Positions 43,494-50,321 of a stretch of DNA of 64,000 nucleotides are shown here, in pieces. Source of the stretch: DASUPK01 sp963743575 (GTDB lineage Bacteria > Actinomycetota > Thermoleophilia > Solirubrobacterales > 70-9); assembly GCA_963743575.1 (NCBI GenBank), contig CAVUQC010000007.1, positions 620,001 through 684,000 on the forward strand, given 5' to 3'. The notes beneath the pieces were generated by a model that was given only the letters and a program-made list of their open reading frames with translations, did no database searches and had not been told where the DNA came from. Every line of letters starts with the position of its first letter. The stretch's first letter is position 1. Both the position numbers and the translations under genes were made by a program.

Positions 43494-44741
43494 ATGAAAG
43501 TCGGAGTGGTCGGGCTTGGATACGTGGGACTCCCGCTGGCCGTGGCCTTCGCCGAGGAGGGCCACGAGGTGGTCGGCTTGGACGCCGACCCACGCAAGGT
43601 CGATGCGCTCTCGGAGGGCCGCAGCTACATCGAGGACGTCTCGTCCGAGCGCCTCGCCGCGCTTGACGGCAAGCTGACGGCAACCAGCCGCTATCCGGAC
43701 ATGAGCGCCTGCGACGCGGTGATCATCTGCGTCCCCACCCCTCTCACCAACTCGCGCGAGCCGGACCTGAGCTACATGGTGGACGCCGCGACCTCGCTCG
43801 CCGCCGTGCTGCAGAAGGGCCAGCTGGTCGTGCTCGAGTCGACCACCTATCCGGGCACGACCCGTGAGCGCCTGCGCCCGATCCTCGAGGAGTCCGGCCT
43901 TGCCGGGGGCACCGACTTCCACCTCGCCTTCTCGCCCGAGCGGATCGACCCGGGGCGCACCGACTTCACGATCCGCACCACGCCCAAGGTGGTCGGGGGA
44001 ATCAACGAGGCGTCGACGAAGCGGGCCGTCGAGCTCTACTCGCTCGTCTGCGACGAGGTCCTCGAGGTCAGCAGCCCGGATGCGGCCGAGCTCTCGAAGC
44101 TGCTCGAGAACATCTTCCGCTCGGTCAACATCGCGCTGGTCAACGAGATCGCGATGCTCTGCGAGCGCCTCGGGATCGACGTCTGGGAGGTGATCGATGC
44201 GGCGGCCTCCAAGCCCTTCGGCTTCATGCGCTTCGATCCGGGGCCGGGAATGGGCGGCCATTGCCTTCCCGTCGACCCCTTCTACCTCTCCTACAAGGCG
44301 CGCGAGCACGACTTCTACACCGAGTTCATCGAGCTCGCCGGGAAGATCAACCAGAACCAGCCGCACTGGTGCGTCCGCCGGGTGGAGCGCGCCCTGAACG
44401 ACGCGGGCAAGGCGACGAAGGGCTCGAAGGTGGTCCTGCTCGGCGTCTCCTACAAGGCGGGTGTCGGGGACATTCGCGAGTCGCCTGCGCTCAAGATCAT
44501 CAACCTGCTTCGCGACCTCGGCGCCGACGTCGCCTACCACGACCCCCACGTGCCGGAGTTGCCGGACCTCGAGCTGAGCTCCGCCCCGCTCGAGGAGTCA
44601 CTCTCCTCCGCCGACCTCGTCTGCATCGTCACCGCGCATCCCACGATCGACTACCAGCAGGTCGTCGACGACTCCGCGCTCGTGATCGATTTCCGTGGAG
44701 TCACCCGCGGGATCGAAGCTTCGAACCTGGTCCGGCTGTAG
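43494..44741 (+). CDS. UDP-glucose/GDP-mannose dehydrogenase family protein
   Basis: An NAD-dependent four-electron dehydrogenase of 415 residues that oxidises a UDP- or GDP-sugar to the uronic acid. VGVVGLGYVGLPLAVAFAEEG is the coenzyme-binding loop; VVLESTTYPGTT, FSPERIDPG, the substrate-binding SKLLENIFRSVNIALVNEI, and GPGMGGHCLPVDPFYLS with the catalytic Cys follow. VVLLGVSYKAGVGDIRESPA is the C-terminal domain motif. SPERIDPG and ENIFRSVNIALVNE fit the UDP-N-acetyl-hexosamine dehydrogenase (WecC/WbpA-like) branch better than UDP-glucose dehydrogenase. It would supply an acidic sugar for the polymer. Confidence 0.87.
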   Translation: MKVGVVGLGYVGLPLAVAFAEEGHEVVGLDADPRKVDALSEGRSYIEDVSSERLAALDGKLTATSRYPDMSACDAVIICVPTPLTNSREPDLSYMVDAATSLAAVLQKGQLVVLESTTYPGTTRERLRPILEESGLAGGTDFHLAFSPERIDPGRTDFTIRTTPKVVGGINEASTKRAVELYSLVCDEVLEVSSPDAAELSKLLENIFRSVNIALVNEIAMLCERLGIDVWEVIDAAASKPFGFMRFDPGPGMGGHCLPVDPFYLSYKAREHDFYTEFIELAGKINQNQPHWCVRRVERALNDAGKATKGSKVVLLGVSYKAGVGDIRESPALKIINLLRDLGADVAYHDPHVPELPDLELSSAPLEESLSSADLVCIVTAHPTIDYQQVVDDSALVIDFRGVTRGIEASNLVRL

Positions 44742-44747
44742 CGGCAG

Positions 44748-45155
44748 CTATTCCGAGAGCCCGGCGGCTTCGAGTGCCTCCTGCCGCGTCCAGAAGGCCT
44801 GGCGCCTCGTGATCAGGCTCTCGGCGAACCAGAGCAGCTGCCAGAGATGGAGTTCTGTCGGCACGCCGCTGCCTCTGCCCCGGGCTGTTGCGAGCACCCC
44901 GAGCAACACCCGGTCATCGCTCGGTTCGGTGATCTCTTCGACCTCGACACGAATGCTCTCCCAGGTATCCAATCCAAACAGCTGCTCGAAGAACTCGCGC
45001 ACCCCGGCTCGTCCGTGATAGATCTCTCCAAGGCCGACCATCTGGGGGTTCGTCTCCCATTCGACGTCGGGGCTGAGGCCGGCTACGAAGGCGTCCACGT
45101 CGCGGTGGTTCAAGGCCTCCAGTGTCTTCAGGATGACGTCGATGTTCTCCGACAT
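44748..45155 (-). CDS. SnoaL-like / NTF2-like domain protein (copy 2)
   Basis: A 135-residue NTF2-like protein: MSENIDVILKTLEALNHRDV, FVAGLSPDVEWE, EIYHGRAGVREFFEQLFG and a VRVEVEEI strand, ending ALEAAGLSE. It is a paralogue of the 10387 gene, sharing both termini and the promoter block. The ligand or reaction is unknown. It is divergent from the tandem peptide genes, with 118 bases between them. Confidence 0.72.
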   Translation of the reverse strand: MSENIDVILKTLEALNHRDVDAFVAGLSPDVEWETNPQMVGLGEIYHGRAGVREFFEQLFGLDTWESIRVEVEEITEPSDDRVLLGVLATARGRGSGVPTELHLWQLLWFAESLITRRQAFWTRQEALEAAGLSE

Positions 45156-45164
45156 AGCCCACGC

Positions 45165-45170
45165 AGTATC
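45165..45170 (-). promoter_or_regulatory. -10 element, leaderless type, for SnoaL-like gene 2
   Basis: GATACT on the minus strand, 9 bases before the ATG, in the same GAGATACTGCG context as SnoaL-like gene 1. Confidence 0.5.
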
Positions 45171-45239
45171 TCGCCGCGGCTAGCTCGACTTCGGAGCGCC
45201 GCGTTTCCCTGCCCCTTTCCAGGCGACCCCCAACCGATA

Positions 45240-45245
45240 TAGGGT
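45240..45245 (+). promoter_or_regulatory. -10 element for the tandem peptide / radical SAM operon
   Basis: TAGGGT, 28 bases before the first peptide ATG, with a possible weak -35 (TTTCCA, 45216-45221). The implied leader of about 20 bases holds an AAAGAGG ribosome site. The same hexamer precedes the 50322 gene. Confidence 0.4.
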
Positions 45246-45273
45246 TGCCCGGAATCCAACGAAAGAGGCACGG

Positions 45274-45399
45274 ATGCCCGACTCAAAGCAGCCGGAGGAC
45301 GCCTATGAGGCGCCGAAGGTGGAGCAGATCGAGACCGAGGATCAGCCAGCGGTGACAGCAGCCGGAAATCAGAGCGGCACCACCACGGGCCCGGGCTAA
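45274..45399 (+). CDS. Tandem RiPP-like precursor peptide 1
   Basis: A 41-residue peptide, too short for usual gene callers. Residues 1-31 begin MPDSKQPEDAYEAPKV and end DQPAVTAAG; they are nearly identical in all four copies. The tail is NQSGTTTGPG. The Y-x-x-P-x-V motif resembles the leader motif bound by RRE/PqqD-like domains in lasso and related peptides. The ribosome site AAAGAGG stands 5 bases before the ATG. The invariant leader with a variable Ser/Thr-rich tail, and modification enzymes next door, support a precursor role. No Asp/Glu is present for a lasso ring. Confidence 0.72.
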   Translation: MPDSKQPEDAYEAPKVEQIETEDQPAVTAAGNQSGTTTGPG

Positions 45400-45419
45400 A
45401 CGACGAGAGGGAGATGAAG

Positions 45420-45551
45420 ATGCCCGACTCAAAGCAGTCCGAGGACGCCTATGAGGCACCGAAGGTGGAGCAGATCGAGACCGAGGATCAGCCAGCGGTG
45501 ACCGCCGCCGGGGCGACCAGCGGCACCACCACGACGCCGCCGCAGATGTAA
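45420..45551 (+). CDS. Tandem RiPP-like precursor peptide 2
   Basis: A 43-residue copy 146 bases after the first. The leader (MPDSKQSEDAYEAPKV ... DQPAVTAAG) differs only at residue 7 (Ser for Pro). The tail is ATSGTTTTPPQM, the longest of the four. An in-frame ATG six bases earlier (45414) is possible, but alignment with the other copies and the GAGAGGGAG ribosome site favour 45420. The intergenic gap to copy 1 is 20 bases. Confidence 0.72.
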   Translation: MPDSKQSEDAYEAPKVEQIETEDQPAVTAAGATSGTTTTPPQM

Positions 45552-45570
45552 ACAAGTGAAGGAGGGGCAG

Positions 45571-45699
45571 ATGTCCGATTCCAAGCAGTCCGAGGACGCC
45601 TATGAGGCACCGAAGGTGGAGCAGATCGAGACCGAGGACCAGCCCGCGGTGACCGCCGCCGGACTGCAGAGCGGAACTACCACTACGCCGCCGCCGTGA
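45571..45699 (+). CDS. Tandem RiPP-like precursor peptide 3
   Basis: A 42-residue copy. The leader starts MSDSKQSEDAYEAPKV, with Ser replacing Pro at residue 2; the tail is LQSGTTTTPPP. GGAGGGGCAG immediately precedes the ATG, a ribosome site almost identical to that of copy 4. Several leader codons differ silently from copies 1 and 2 (GAC for GAT, CCC for CCA), showing that the amino-acid sequence is under selection. Confidence 0.72.
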   Translation: MSDSKQSEDAYEAPKVEQIETEDQPAVTAAGLQSGTTTTPPP

Positions 45700-45722
45700 T
45701 CAAACGACCAAAGGAGGGGCAA

Positions 45723-45845
45723 ATGTCTGATTCAAAGCAACCCGAGGACGCCTATGAGGCGCCGAAGGTGGAGCAGATCGAGACCGAGGACCAGCCCGCG
45801 GTGACCGCCGCCGGGCAGACCAGCGGCAACACCACCACGGTCTGA
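45723..45845 (+). CDS. Tandem RiPP-like precursor peptide 4
   Basis: A 40-residue copy with leader MSDSKQPEDAYEAPKV and tail QTSGNTTTV, the shortest, ending without the Pro or Gly seen in the others. AAAGGAGGGG precedes the ATG. It is the last peptide before the radical SAM gene, whose reading frame is open right from this stop codon, so translational coupling is likely. Confidence 0.72.
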   Translation: MSDSKQPEDAYEAPKVEQIETEDQPAVTAAGQTSGNTTTV

Positions 45846-45925
45846 CCGCGTTTGGCTCGCATCTGATCGAGCGCGCCCCGCCGCGGATTCGCGGCAGCTA
45901 CCGGCTGCGCCGGCTGGGGCGCCGG

Positions 45926-47353
45926 GTGCTGCACGACATCCGGCCTCTGGAGGTGCCCGAGCGGCCGATCGGGGCGAAGCTCGAGCTGACCTACCACTGC
46001 AACCTGCGGTGCGGATTCTGTTACACGGACTCGCCCCGCCGAACCCTCGCCCGCACCGTGGAGATGAGCGACGAGCAGTGGCGGCGAGTCGTCGGCGAGG
46101 CGATTGACCTCGGGTTGATCGAGGCCGTGATCACCGGAGGGGAGCCCCTGCTGCGACGCGAGCTGACGCTCGAGACCGTGGAGCGGCTCACCGCGGCGGG
46201 CATGATGGTCACGCTGAATACGAATGGCTGGTTCCTCGACCCCGAGGCCGCCGATCGCCTCGCGGAGAGCGGCGCGCGGGTGCACGTCTCTCTCGACGGG
46301 GCCTCTGCGGAGCTGCACGACGCGTCGCGAGGCGTGCCGGGCAGCTGGCGGCGCGCAGTGGAGGCGATCGATCTGATGCTCACGCGGGGAGGGCGCGTGC
46401 AGGTTGTGCACGTCGTCACGCCGTGCAATGAGGCGACCTTCGGCGAGTTCCTCGACCAGATGCGACTGCTCGCCCCGACCTCGGTGCGGGTCGTTCCGGT
46501 CGGACTGATCGGGGCGGCGGCGCGTGAGGGGAAATGGGCGGTGGACTTCGAGGCCGTGCGCGCGACCGTGGGCCGCTTCGGTGAGCCACCCAGGCCGAGG
46601 ATTCTCCTGGGCAGCGAGGTGCCGTCCTCTGTGGTCGCGCTGGACTCGGCTCCGCGCGCGTTCCTCGTGCGCCCCAACGGCGCCTTCCTCGCCGATTCGC
46701 AGCATCCCTTCTCGTTCGGGGACGCCGGCCGGCAGGGGCTCCGCGAATGCTGGCAGGGCCTGCGAGCGACCTGGCGAGACCCGCGAGTCTCGGATTGGCG
46801 CGCCGGAGCGCTCAACGGCGAGCAGGCGGCCACGCGAGACCTCGTTCCCTACCGCGACGAGGAGAGGACCGTCTCCGGGCTTGCTCCGGCGACCGGACGG
46901 CAGGGGAAGGAGGGGCCTGAACTCGATCTGGCCATGGAGGTCCTCCAGTCGAAGATGCCCGACTTCCCCGCCGACGGCCGGGGGAGCATCGACTCGGCAA
47001 CCGCGCGGATTCACGAGCTTGCACTGGCCCGGCCCTACCGGCTGGGCGAGGTGCGGTGGGGTGGGAGCCGCACGGGAGAGCGCCTGGTCAGAGTGGTCGC
47101 CTCCGGCCAGGTGAAGCGCCTGAACCGGACCGCCGGGACCGTGATGGACACACTCGACGGCGGTACCGCCGAAGACGCAATCGGGGCCCTGAGAGCCGGC
47201 AATTCCGGGATCGCTCCGGATCGAATCGAACGGGACGCGCTCGACGCCATCTCCGACCTGATCGAAGCCGGCATCGCGGTGCCGGCCCTCGCCGCTCGAG
47301 ACGACCTCGCCGCGGCTGCCGACGAGGGCTCCCTGAGCGGACTGCCCGACTGA
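45926..47353 (+). CDS. Radical SAM peptide-modifying-type protein with C-terminal PqqD-like domain
   Basis: A 475-residue protein. The [4Fe-4S] motif C25-x3-C29-x2-C32 lies in LELTYHCNLRCGFCYTDSP, and GGEPLLR (71-77) is the SAM-binding GGE motif. The region after the TIM barrel (about 185-300) aligns with SPASM domains by its RECWQGLRATWRDP ending but keeps only one of the usual cysteines (C275), so auxiliary clusters are probably absent. Residues about 372-455 (VKRLNRTAGTVMDTLDGG ... DLIEAGIAVPAL) look like a PqqD/RRE domain, which would bind the peptide leaders. The GTG at 45926 is a conservative start; the frame is open upstream to the peptide 4 stop, where a CTG overlaps it. Confidence 0.8.
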   Translation: MLHDIRPLEVPERPIGAKLELTYHCNLRCGFCYTDSPRRTLARTVEMSDEQWRRVVGEAIDLGLIEAVITGGEPLLRRELTLETVERLTAAGMMVTLNTNGWFLDPEAADRLAESGARVHVSLDGASAELHDASRGVPGSWRRAVEAIDLMLTRGGRVQVVHVVTPCNEATFGEFLDQMRLLAPTSVRVVPVGLIGAAAREGKWAVDFEAVRATVGRFGEPPRPRILLGSEVPSSVVALDSAPRAFLVRPNGAFLADSQHPFSFGDAGRQGLRECWQGLRATWRDPRVSDWRAGALNGEQAATRDLVPYRDEERTVSGLAPATGRQGKEGPELDLAMEVLQSKMPDFPADGRGSIDSATARIHELALARPYRLGEVRWGGSRTGERLVRVVASGQVKRLNRTAGTVMDTLDGGTAEDAIGALRAGNSGIAPDRIERDALDAISDLIEAGIAVPALAARDDLAAAADEGSLSGLPD

Positions 47354-47360
47354 GACCGGC

Positions 47361-47645
47361 CTATGCGGGCCGGGCGGCGCCGAACTCGATCAGACCCTCG
47401 ATGAACGTGGTTGCGTCCGCCTCAGCGCGCTCAGTCGAAATCCCGCTCCGCTCGCTCAGCACGCCCGCAAGCTCGGCCAACGTCGCCGGCTCCGCGAGCG
47501 CCTCCCAGATCAACCTCCCGGTCGCGTTCAGGCGCAGGTAGCGGTCGGTCTCGGGATCGAGCATCACGATGCCGCCCTCCATCTGCTCCGCGACCAGTCC
47601 GTCGCTGCGGGCGATACGAGTGGTTGCGCTCACCTTCTCCGGCAC
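47361..47645 (-). CDS. PqqD-like (RRE-type) peptide-binding protein
   Basis: A 94-residue protein of the PqqD family: IARSDGLVAEQMEGGIVMLD, YLRLNATGRLIWEALAEPAT, LAELAGVLSER and a last helix FIEGLIEFGAARPA. The RLNATG..IWE.L pattern is diagnostic. PqqD-like proteins recognise leader peptides and deliver them to modifying enzymes. The GTG start is supported by a TAACCT box 8 bases upstream. The gene converges on the radical SAM gene (7 bases between stops) and diverges from the HPr-kinase-like gene. It is a second RRE beside the one fused to the radical SAM protein. Confidence 0.82.
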   Translation of the reverse strand: MPEKVSATTRIARSDGLVAEQMEGGIVMLDPETDRYLRLNATGRLIWEALAEPATLAELAGVLSERSGISTERAEADATTFIEGLIEFGAARPA

Positions 47646-47653
47646 AGCGCCGG

Positions 47654-47659
47654 AGGTTA
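47654..47659 (-). promoter_or_regulatory. -10 element, leaderless type, for the PqqD-like gene
   Basis: TAACCT on the minus strand, 8 bases before the GTG. It overlaps the plus-strand TAGCCT at 47658, so this 45-base gap appears to hold two back-to-back promoters. Confidence 0.45.
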
Positions 47660-47663
47660 GCCT
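47658..47663 (+). promoter_or_regulatory. -10 element for the HPr-kinase-like gene
   Basis: TAGCCT, 27 bases before the TTG at 47691, overlapping the minus-strand -10 of the PqqD-like gene. Confidence 0.35.
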
Positions 47664-47690
47664 TGGATCCCTGCGACCGCCGCGCCTCCT

Positions 47691-48599
47691 TTGAGCAGCC
47701 TCCACGGATACGAGATCCACTCGGATGTGCCGCTGAAACGGGCCAGCGAGGCACCGGGTGAGCTCGGCCGAATCACGGTGAGGGCCGACCCCGATCGGCC
47801 TCTGGAGGTGCCCGCCGAGCTCGTGCGCCTTGTCGTCGATGCCGATTGGAGCCCGCAGTACGCAGCGGCTCGCGTCGACGACCAGGTCCTGGCGTGGCAC
47901 TCCGATGCGGGCACCTTCGTGATCGCCCCCGACTCGATGACGATCAGACACCGGGCCGAGGACACCGTCCTCGAGCTAGGCGCCGAGCGCTGGGAGGACA
48001 GATTGGCCTCGAACGCGATTCCCCTCCTCCTCGGCGAGCTCGGTGGCCTCTCCCTGCACGCCGCCGCGAATCTGGTCGGCGATCGCGTCGTGGTGATCTG
48101 CGGGGTGACCGGGCGCGGGAAGTCGACCCTCTCCGCCGCCCTGGCGGCCGCCGGGCATCCCTCACTCGGAGAGGATGGGGTGGTGCTCCGGCGCTCCGAC
48201 GTGGGCCATGCCACGTGGCCCGGGGCCCGGGGCTCCCTGCTCACCGAGCCGGCCGCCGTCGCGATCGGCGCCGACGCCATGAATGGCCCGTCGGACCTGC
48301 GAGGACGGCGGCTGCACAACGGGCTTCGCTCGGCGGATCGCCCCGGTCAGGTGACGCTGGTCGCGTTTCTGCGTGAGCGCAGCGGATCGACCGTCGCGAT
48401 CGAGGAGACAGACTCGGCGAAGACTCATCGAGAGCTCCTCGACCACCTGCTGACGGCGGGACGCCTCGGACCCAGGGAGTTCGCCGGGTCGGCGCGGGTG
48501 GCGGAATCGGTCCATGGGGTCCTGCTCCGGGTGCCCGATTCCCTCGACGCTGTCACCGAGGCCGCGGAGCGGCTGGCGCTTCTCGCCGAGACCACCTAG
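47691..48599 (+). CDS. HPr kinase-like P-loop protein (RiPP-associated type)
   Basis: A 302-residue protein with the HGYEIHSDVPLKRASEAP start typical of HprK-like proteins in lasso-peptide and PqqD loci. A P-loop GVTGRGKST (138-146) follows the conserved LSLHAAA (about 121-127), and GEDGVVL (160-166) carries a catalytic-type Asp. Genuine HPr kinases phosphorylate Ser; relatives in some lasso loci phosphorylate a C-terminal Ser of the peptide. The Ser/Thr-rich tails of the four upstream peptides would be obvious candidates. TTG is the only start downstream of an in-frame stop at 47658. Confidence 0.8.
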   Translation: MSSLHGYEIHSDVPLKRASEAPGELGRITVRADPDRPLEVPAELVRLVVDADWSPQYAAARVDDQVLAWHSDAGTFVIAPDSMTIRHRAEDTVLELGAERWEDRLASNAIPLLLGELGGLSLHAAANLVGDRVVVICGVTGRGKSTLSAALAAAGHPSLGEDGVVLRRSDVGHATWPGARGSLLTEPAAVAIGADAMNGPSDLRGRRLHNGLRSADRPGQVTLVAFLRERSGSTVAIEETDSAKTHRELLDHLLTAGRLGPREFAGSARVAESVHGVLLRVPDSLDAVTEAAERLALLAETT

Positions 48600-49702
48600 C
48601 GGCGCATCGTGACGCCGCGAGCGATCAGCCGGGCGTGCCTCGCCACCAGCCGAAGCCGGCCCGCTCCGTCTCCCCCCACCAGGCCGTCCAGGCCGTCGCG
48701 GCTCGGGACCAGGATGTCCCACACGAGCGCGGGCCGTTGCCGCCACGGCAGCGCCGCCAGCCGGCCGATGTTGGCCGAGGCCTGCAGGTCGAGCTCCTCC
48801 ACCGCGCGGACGGGCCCGAAGGCTGGGGGCTCACCCGGGCCGATGGGGCGGGCCAGGGTCAACCCGAGATACCGCTCGACGTAGTCGAGGGCACGGTTCA
48901 GCACCCAGAGCTGGCCGAGCTCTTCAGCCCTCCGGAAGCCCGAATGCCACTCGGCCTCCGTGGCCGTGAGGTTCAGCCGCCTGATGTCCTCGAGCCAGGC
49001 GAGCCGCTTCTCGCGGTGGCTAATCAGATGCAGCGCGCAGACGAGCAGCTGGTCCGGCAGGGACGGGTACGCGGCGCCCGTCACCCCGGGCACCGGCTCC
49101 GCGCCCTCCGATAGGGAGGCGTGGGAGATCGCCTCCCCGACCCGGTCATCGCTCACCCGCCAGTGAACTTCGACGTGGACGGACTTCCGGCCCACCGCGC
49201 GAACCAGATCGAGGGTGTGGCCGTGGGCGACCTCGAAACCGCGCCGGAACTGGATTCTCGCCTCGTAGCCGATCGCGGAGAGCGCGGCCTTGGCGTCCTG
49301 GAGCGCCCGGCGTGCGACCAGCAGGTCGAGGTCGTTGTAGGGCCGCAGGCCGGGGTCCGGGTAGAGACGGTCGCTGATCGCCGGGCCCTTCAGCACGATC
49401 CCGGGAGCGTCGGTGGCCTGCGCGACCGCAGCTGCCACAGCCGGCAGCTCTCGGCCGGCGAGCGCCGTGCTCAGCACCGCGACGGCGTGGGCGTCGCGCA
49501 TCCCCTTCGCCTCCCGCTTTGGCAGCCTCAGCCGGTCCTCGTTCAGGGCCAGAACGCAGGCTCCGATCACGCGATGGTCGACGGCGGCCGTCACGAAGCG
49601 TTCCGGCGCCGCCGGCTCGACGCTCCCCTCCGAGAGAACCACCGCCCGAAGATCGCCGAGCTGGTCTGCGAACGGCATGCTGAGCGCCTCGCGGCGAAAC
49701 AC
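48596..49702 (-). CDS. Nucleotidyltransferase family protein (NTP_transf_5-like)
   Basis: A 368-residue protein. The core motif GIVLKGPAISDRLYPDPGLRPYNDLDLLV, seen here as LKGPAI then Y..P..RPYNDLDLLV, is that of uncharacterised family-5-like nucleotidyltransferases, with the D-x-D metal pair in NDLDLL near residues 123-125. A HVEVHWRVSDD segment supplies a further conserved His/Glu. This family recurs beside HprK-like and PqqD-like genes in lasso-peptide loci, where its role is unclear. Its GTG start has a TAGACT box 6 bases upstream, and its stop overlaps that of the kinase-like gene by four bases. Confidence 0.8.
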   Translation of the reverse strand: MFRREALSMPFADQLGDLRAVVLSEGSVEPAAPERFVTAAVDHRVIGACVLALNEDRLRLPKREAKGMRDAHAVAVLSTALAGRELPAVAAAVAQATDAPGIVLKGPAISDRLYPDPGLRPYNDLDLLVARRALQDAKAALSAIGYEARIQFRRGFEVAHGHTLDLVRAVGRKSVHVEVHWRVSDDRVGEAISHASLSEGAEPVPGVTGAAYPSLPDQLLVCALHLISHREKRLAWLEDIRRLNLTATEAEWHSGFRRAEELGQLWVLNRALDYVERYLGLTLARPIGPGEPPAFGPVRAVEELDLQASANIGRLAALPWRQRPALVWDILVPSRDGLDGLVGGDGAGRLRLVARHARLIARGVTMRR

Positions 49703-49708
49703 GCCGCG

Positions 49709-49714
49709 AGTCTA
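49709..49714 (-). promoter_or_regulatory. -10 element, leaderless type, for the nucleotidyltransferase gene
   Basis: TAGACT on the minus strand, 6 bases before the GTG at 49702. Confidence 0.45.
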
Positions 49715-49732
49715 GACGCGGCCGGCGAGCCT

Positions 49733-50239
49733 CTACCGGACCGCCCTGCCGTCGGCCCGCAGCACGTACCAGTAGCCGCCGAACTCCACAGCCGCCTGGC
49801 AGTTGACCTCGCCGGGCGAACGGTCCCCGACGTAGTAGTAGACGGGGTGGCCTGCATAGGTCGCCTGGAGCTTTCCGTCGCTTCGGCGAACGGTCCCCAC
49901 CCTGCCCGGCTTCGCGCCCGAGACGGCGGTCGGCTTGGACTTGACGAGATAGGGCGGCCACGCCTTGGCGCAGTCGCCCTGGCAGTTGCTCCCCTTGCCC
50001 GTGTCTGCGCTGAACAGATAGAGAGCCCTGCCGTGGCCGTCGGCAAGGATGCGGCCGTAGTCGCTCGAGACCACCTTCAGCTTTGAACCGCGTGACCTGG
50101 CCGCTGCGGTGGTCGACGTGACCGGCGCCTTCGCCGCCGCCGGGGCAGCGGGATCGTCCTTGGCGCTCGAGCTTGAGGAGGCACAACCCGCGAGCGCCGC
50201 CACCAGGGTCAGCGTGAAGGGAAGCAGCTTGATTCGCAT
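49733..50239 (-). CDS. Secreted-repeat lipoprotein (COG4315-like)
   Basis: A 168-residue lipoprotein. MRIKLLPFTLTLVAALAGC ends in the lipobox LAGC with a Ser/Ala/Pro-rich linker after it. Two repeats of the secreted-repeat type follow: YGRILADGHGRALYLFSADT with CQGDCAKAWPP, and LQATYAGHPVYYYVGDRSPG with WYVLRADG. The family occurs outside the membrane in many actinobacteria; its function is unknown. The start at 50239 places the signal peptide at the N-terminus; an earlier in-frame start adds five residues. Confidence 0.8.
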   Translation of the reverse strand: MRIKLLPFTLTLVAALAGCASSSSSAKDDPAAPAAAKAPVTSTTAAARSRGSKLKVVSSDYGRILADGHGRALYLFSADTGKGSNCQGDCAKAWPPYLVKSKPTAVSGAKPGRVGTVRRSDGKLQATYAGHPVYYYVGDRSPGEVNCQAAVEFGGYWYVLRADGRAVR

Positions 50240-50306
50240 GGCGAGGAGTCCCACCGGACGTCCGGCCGTTACATGTGATTCGGTAACGCACCGTGGCGAG
50301 GCGGGC

Positions 50307-50312
50307 TAGGGT
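50307..50312 (+). promoter_or_regulatory. -10 element, leaderless type, for the 50322 gene
   Basis: TAGGGT 9 bases before the ATG. Confidence 0.4.
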
Positions 50313-50321
50313 TCGCGGCCG

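Noticed and set aside
41105..43597. 830-residue minus-strand open frame opposite the large membrane protein
   Set aside because: Composition is Asp/Arg/Glu/Gly-rich without motifs, typical of antisense frames in high-GC DNA; the plus strand encodes a convincing membrane protein.
45274..45845. Repeat array resembling a CRISPR or minisatellite
   Set aside because: The about 150-base period consists of four complete coding genes with their own ribosome sites and stops; substitutions are mostly silent in the leader, so it is a gene array.
45274..49702. Classical lasso-peptide cluster
   Set aside because: The leader motif and accessory genes are similar, but no asparagine-synthase-like cyclase or transglutaminase-like peptidase is visible and the tails lack the Asp/Glu needed for the ring.
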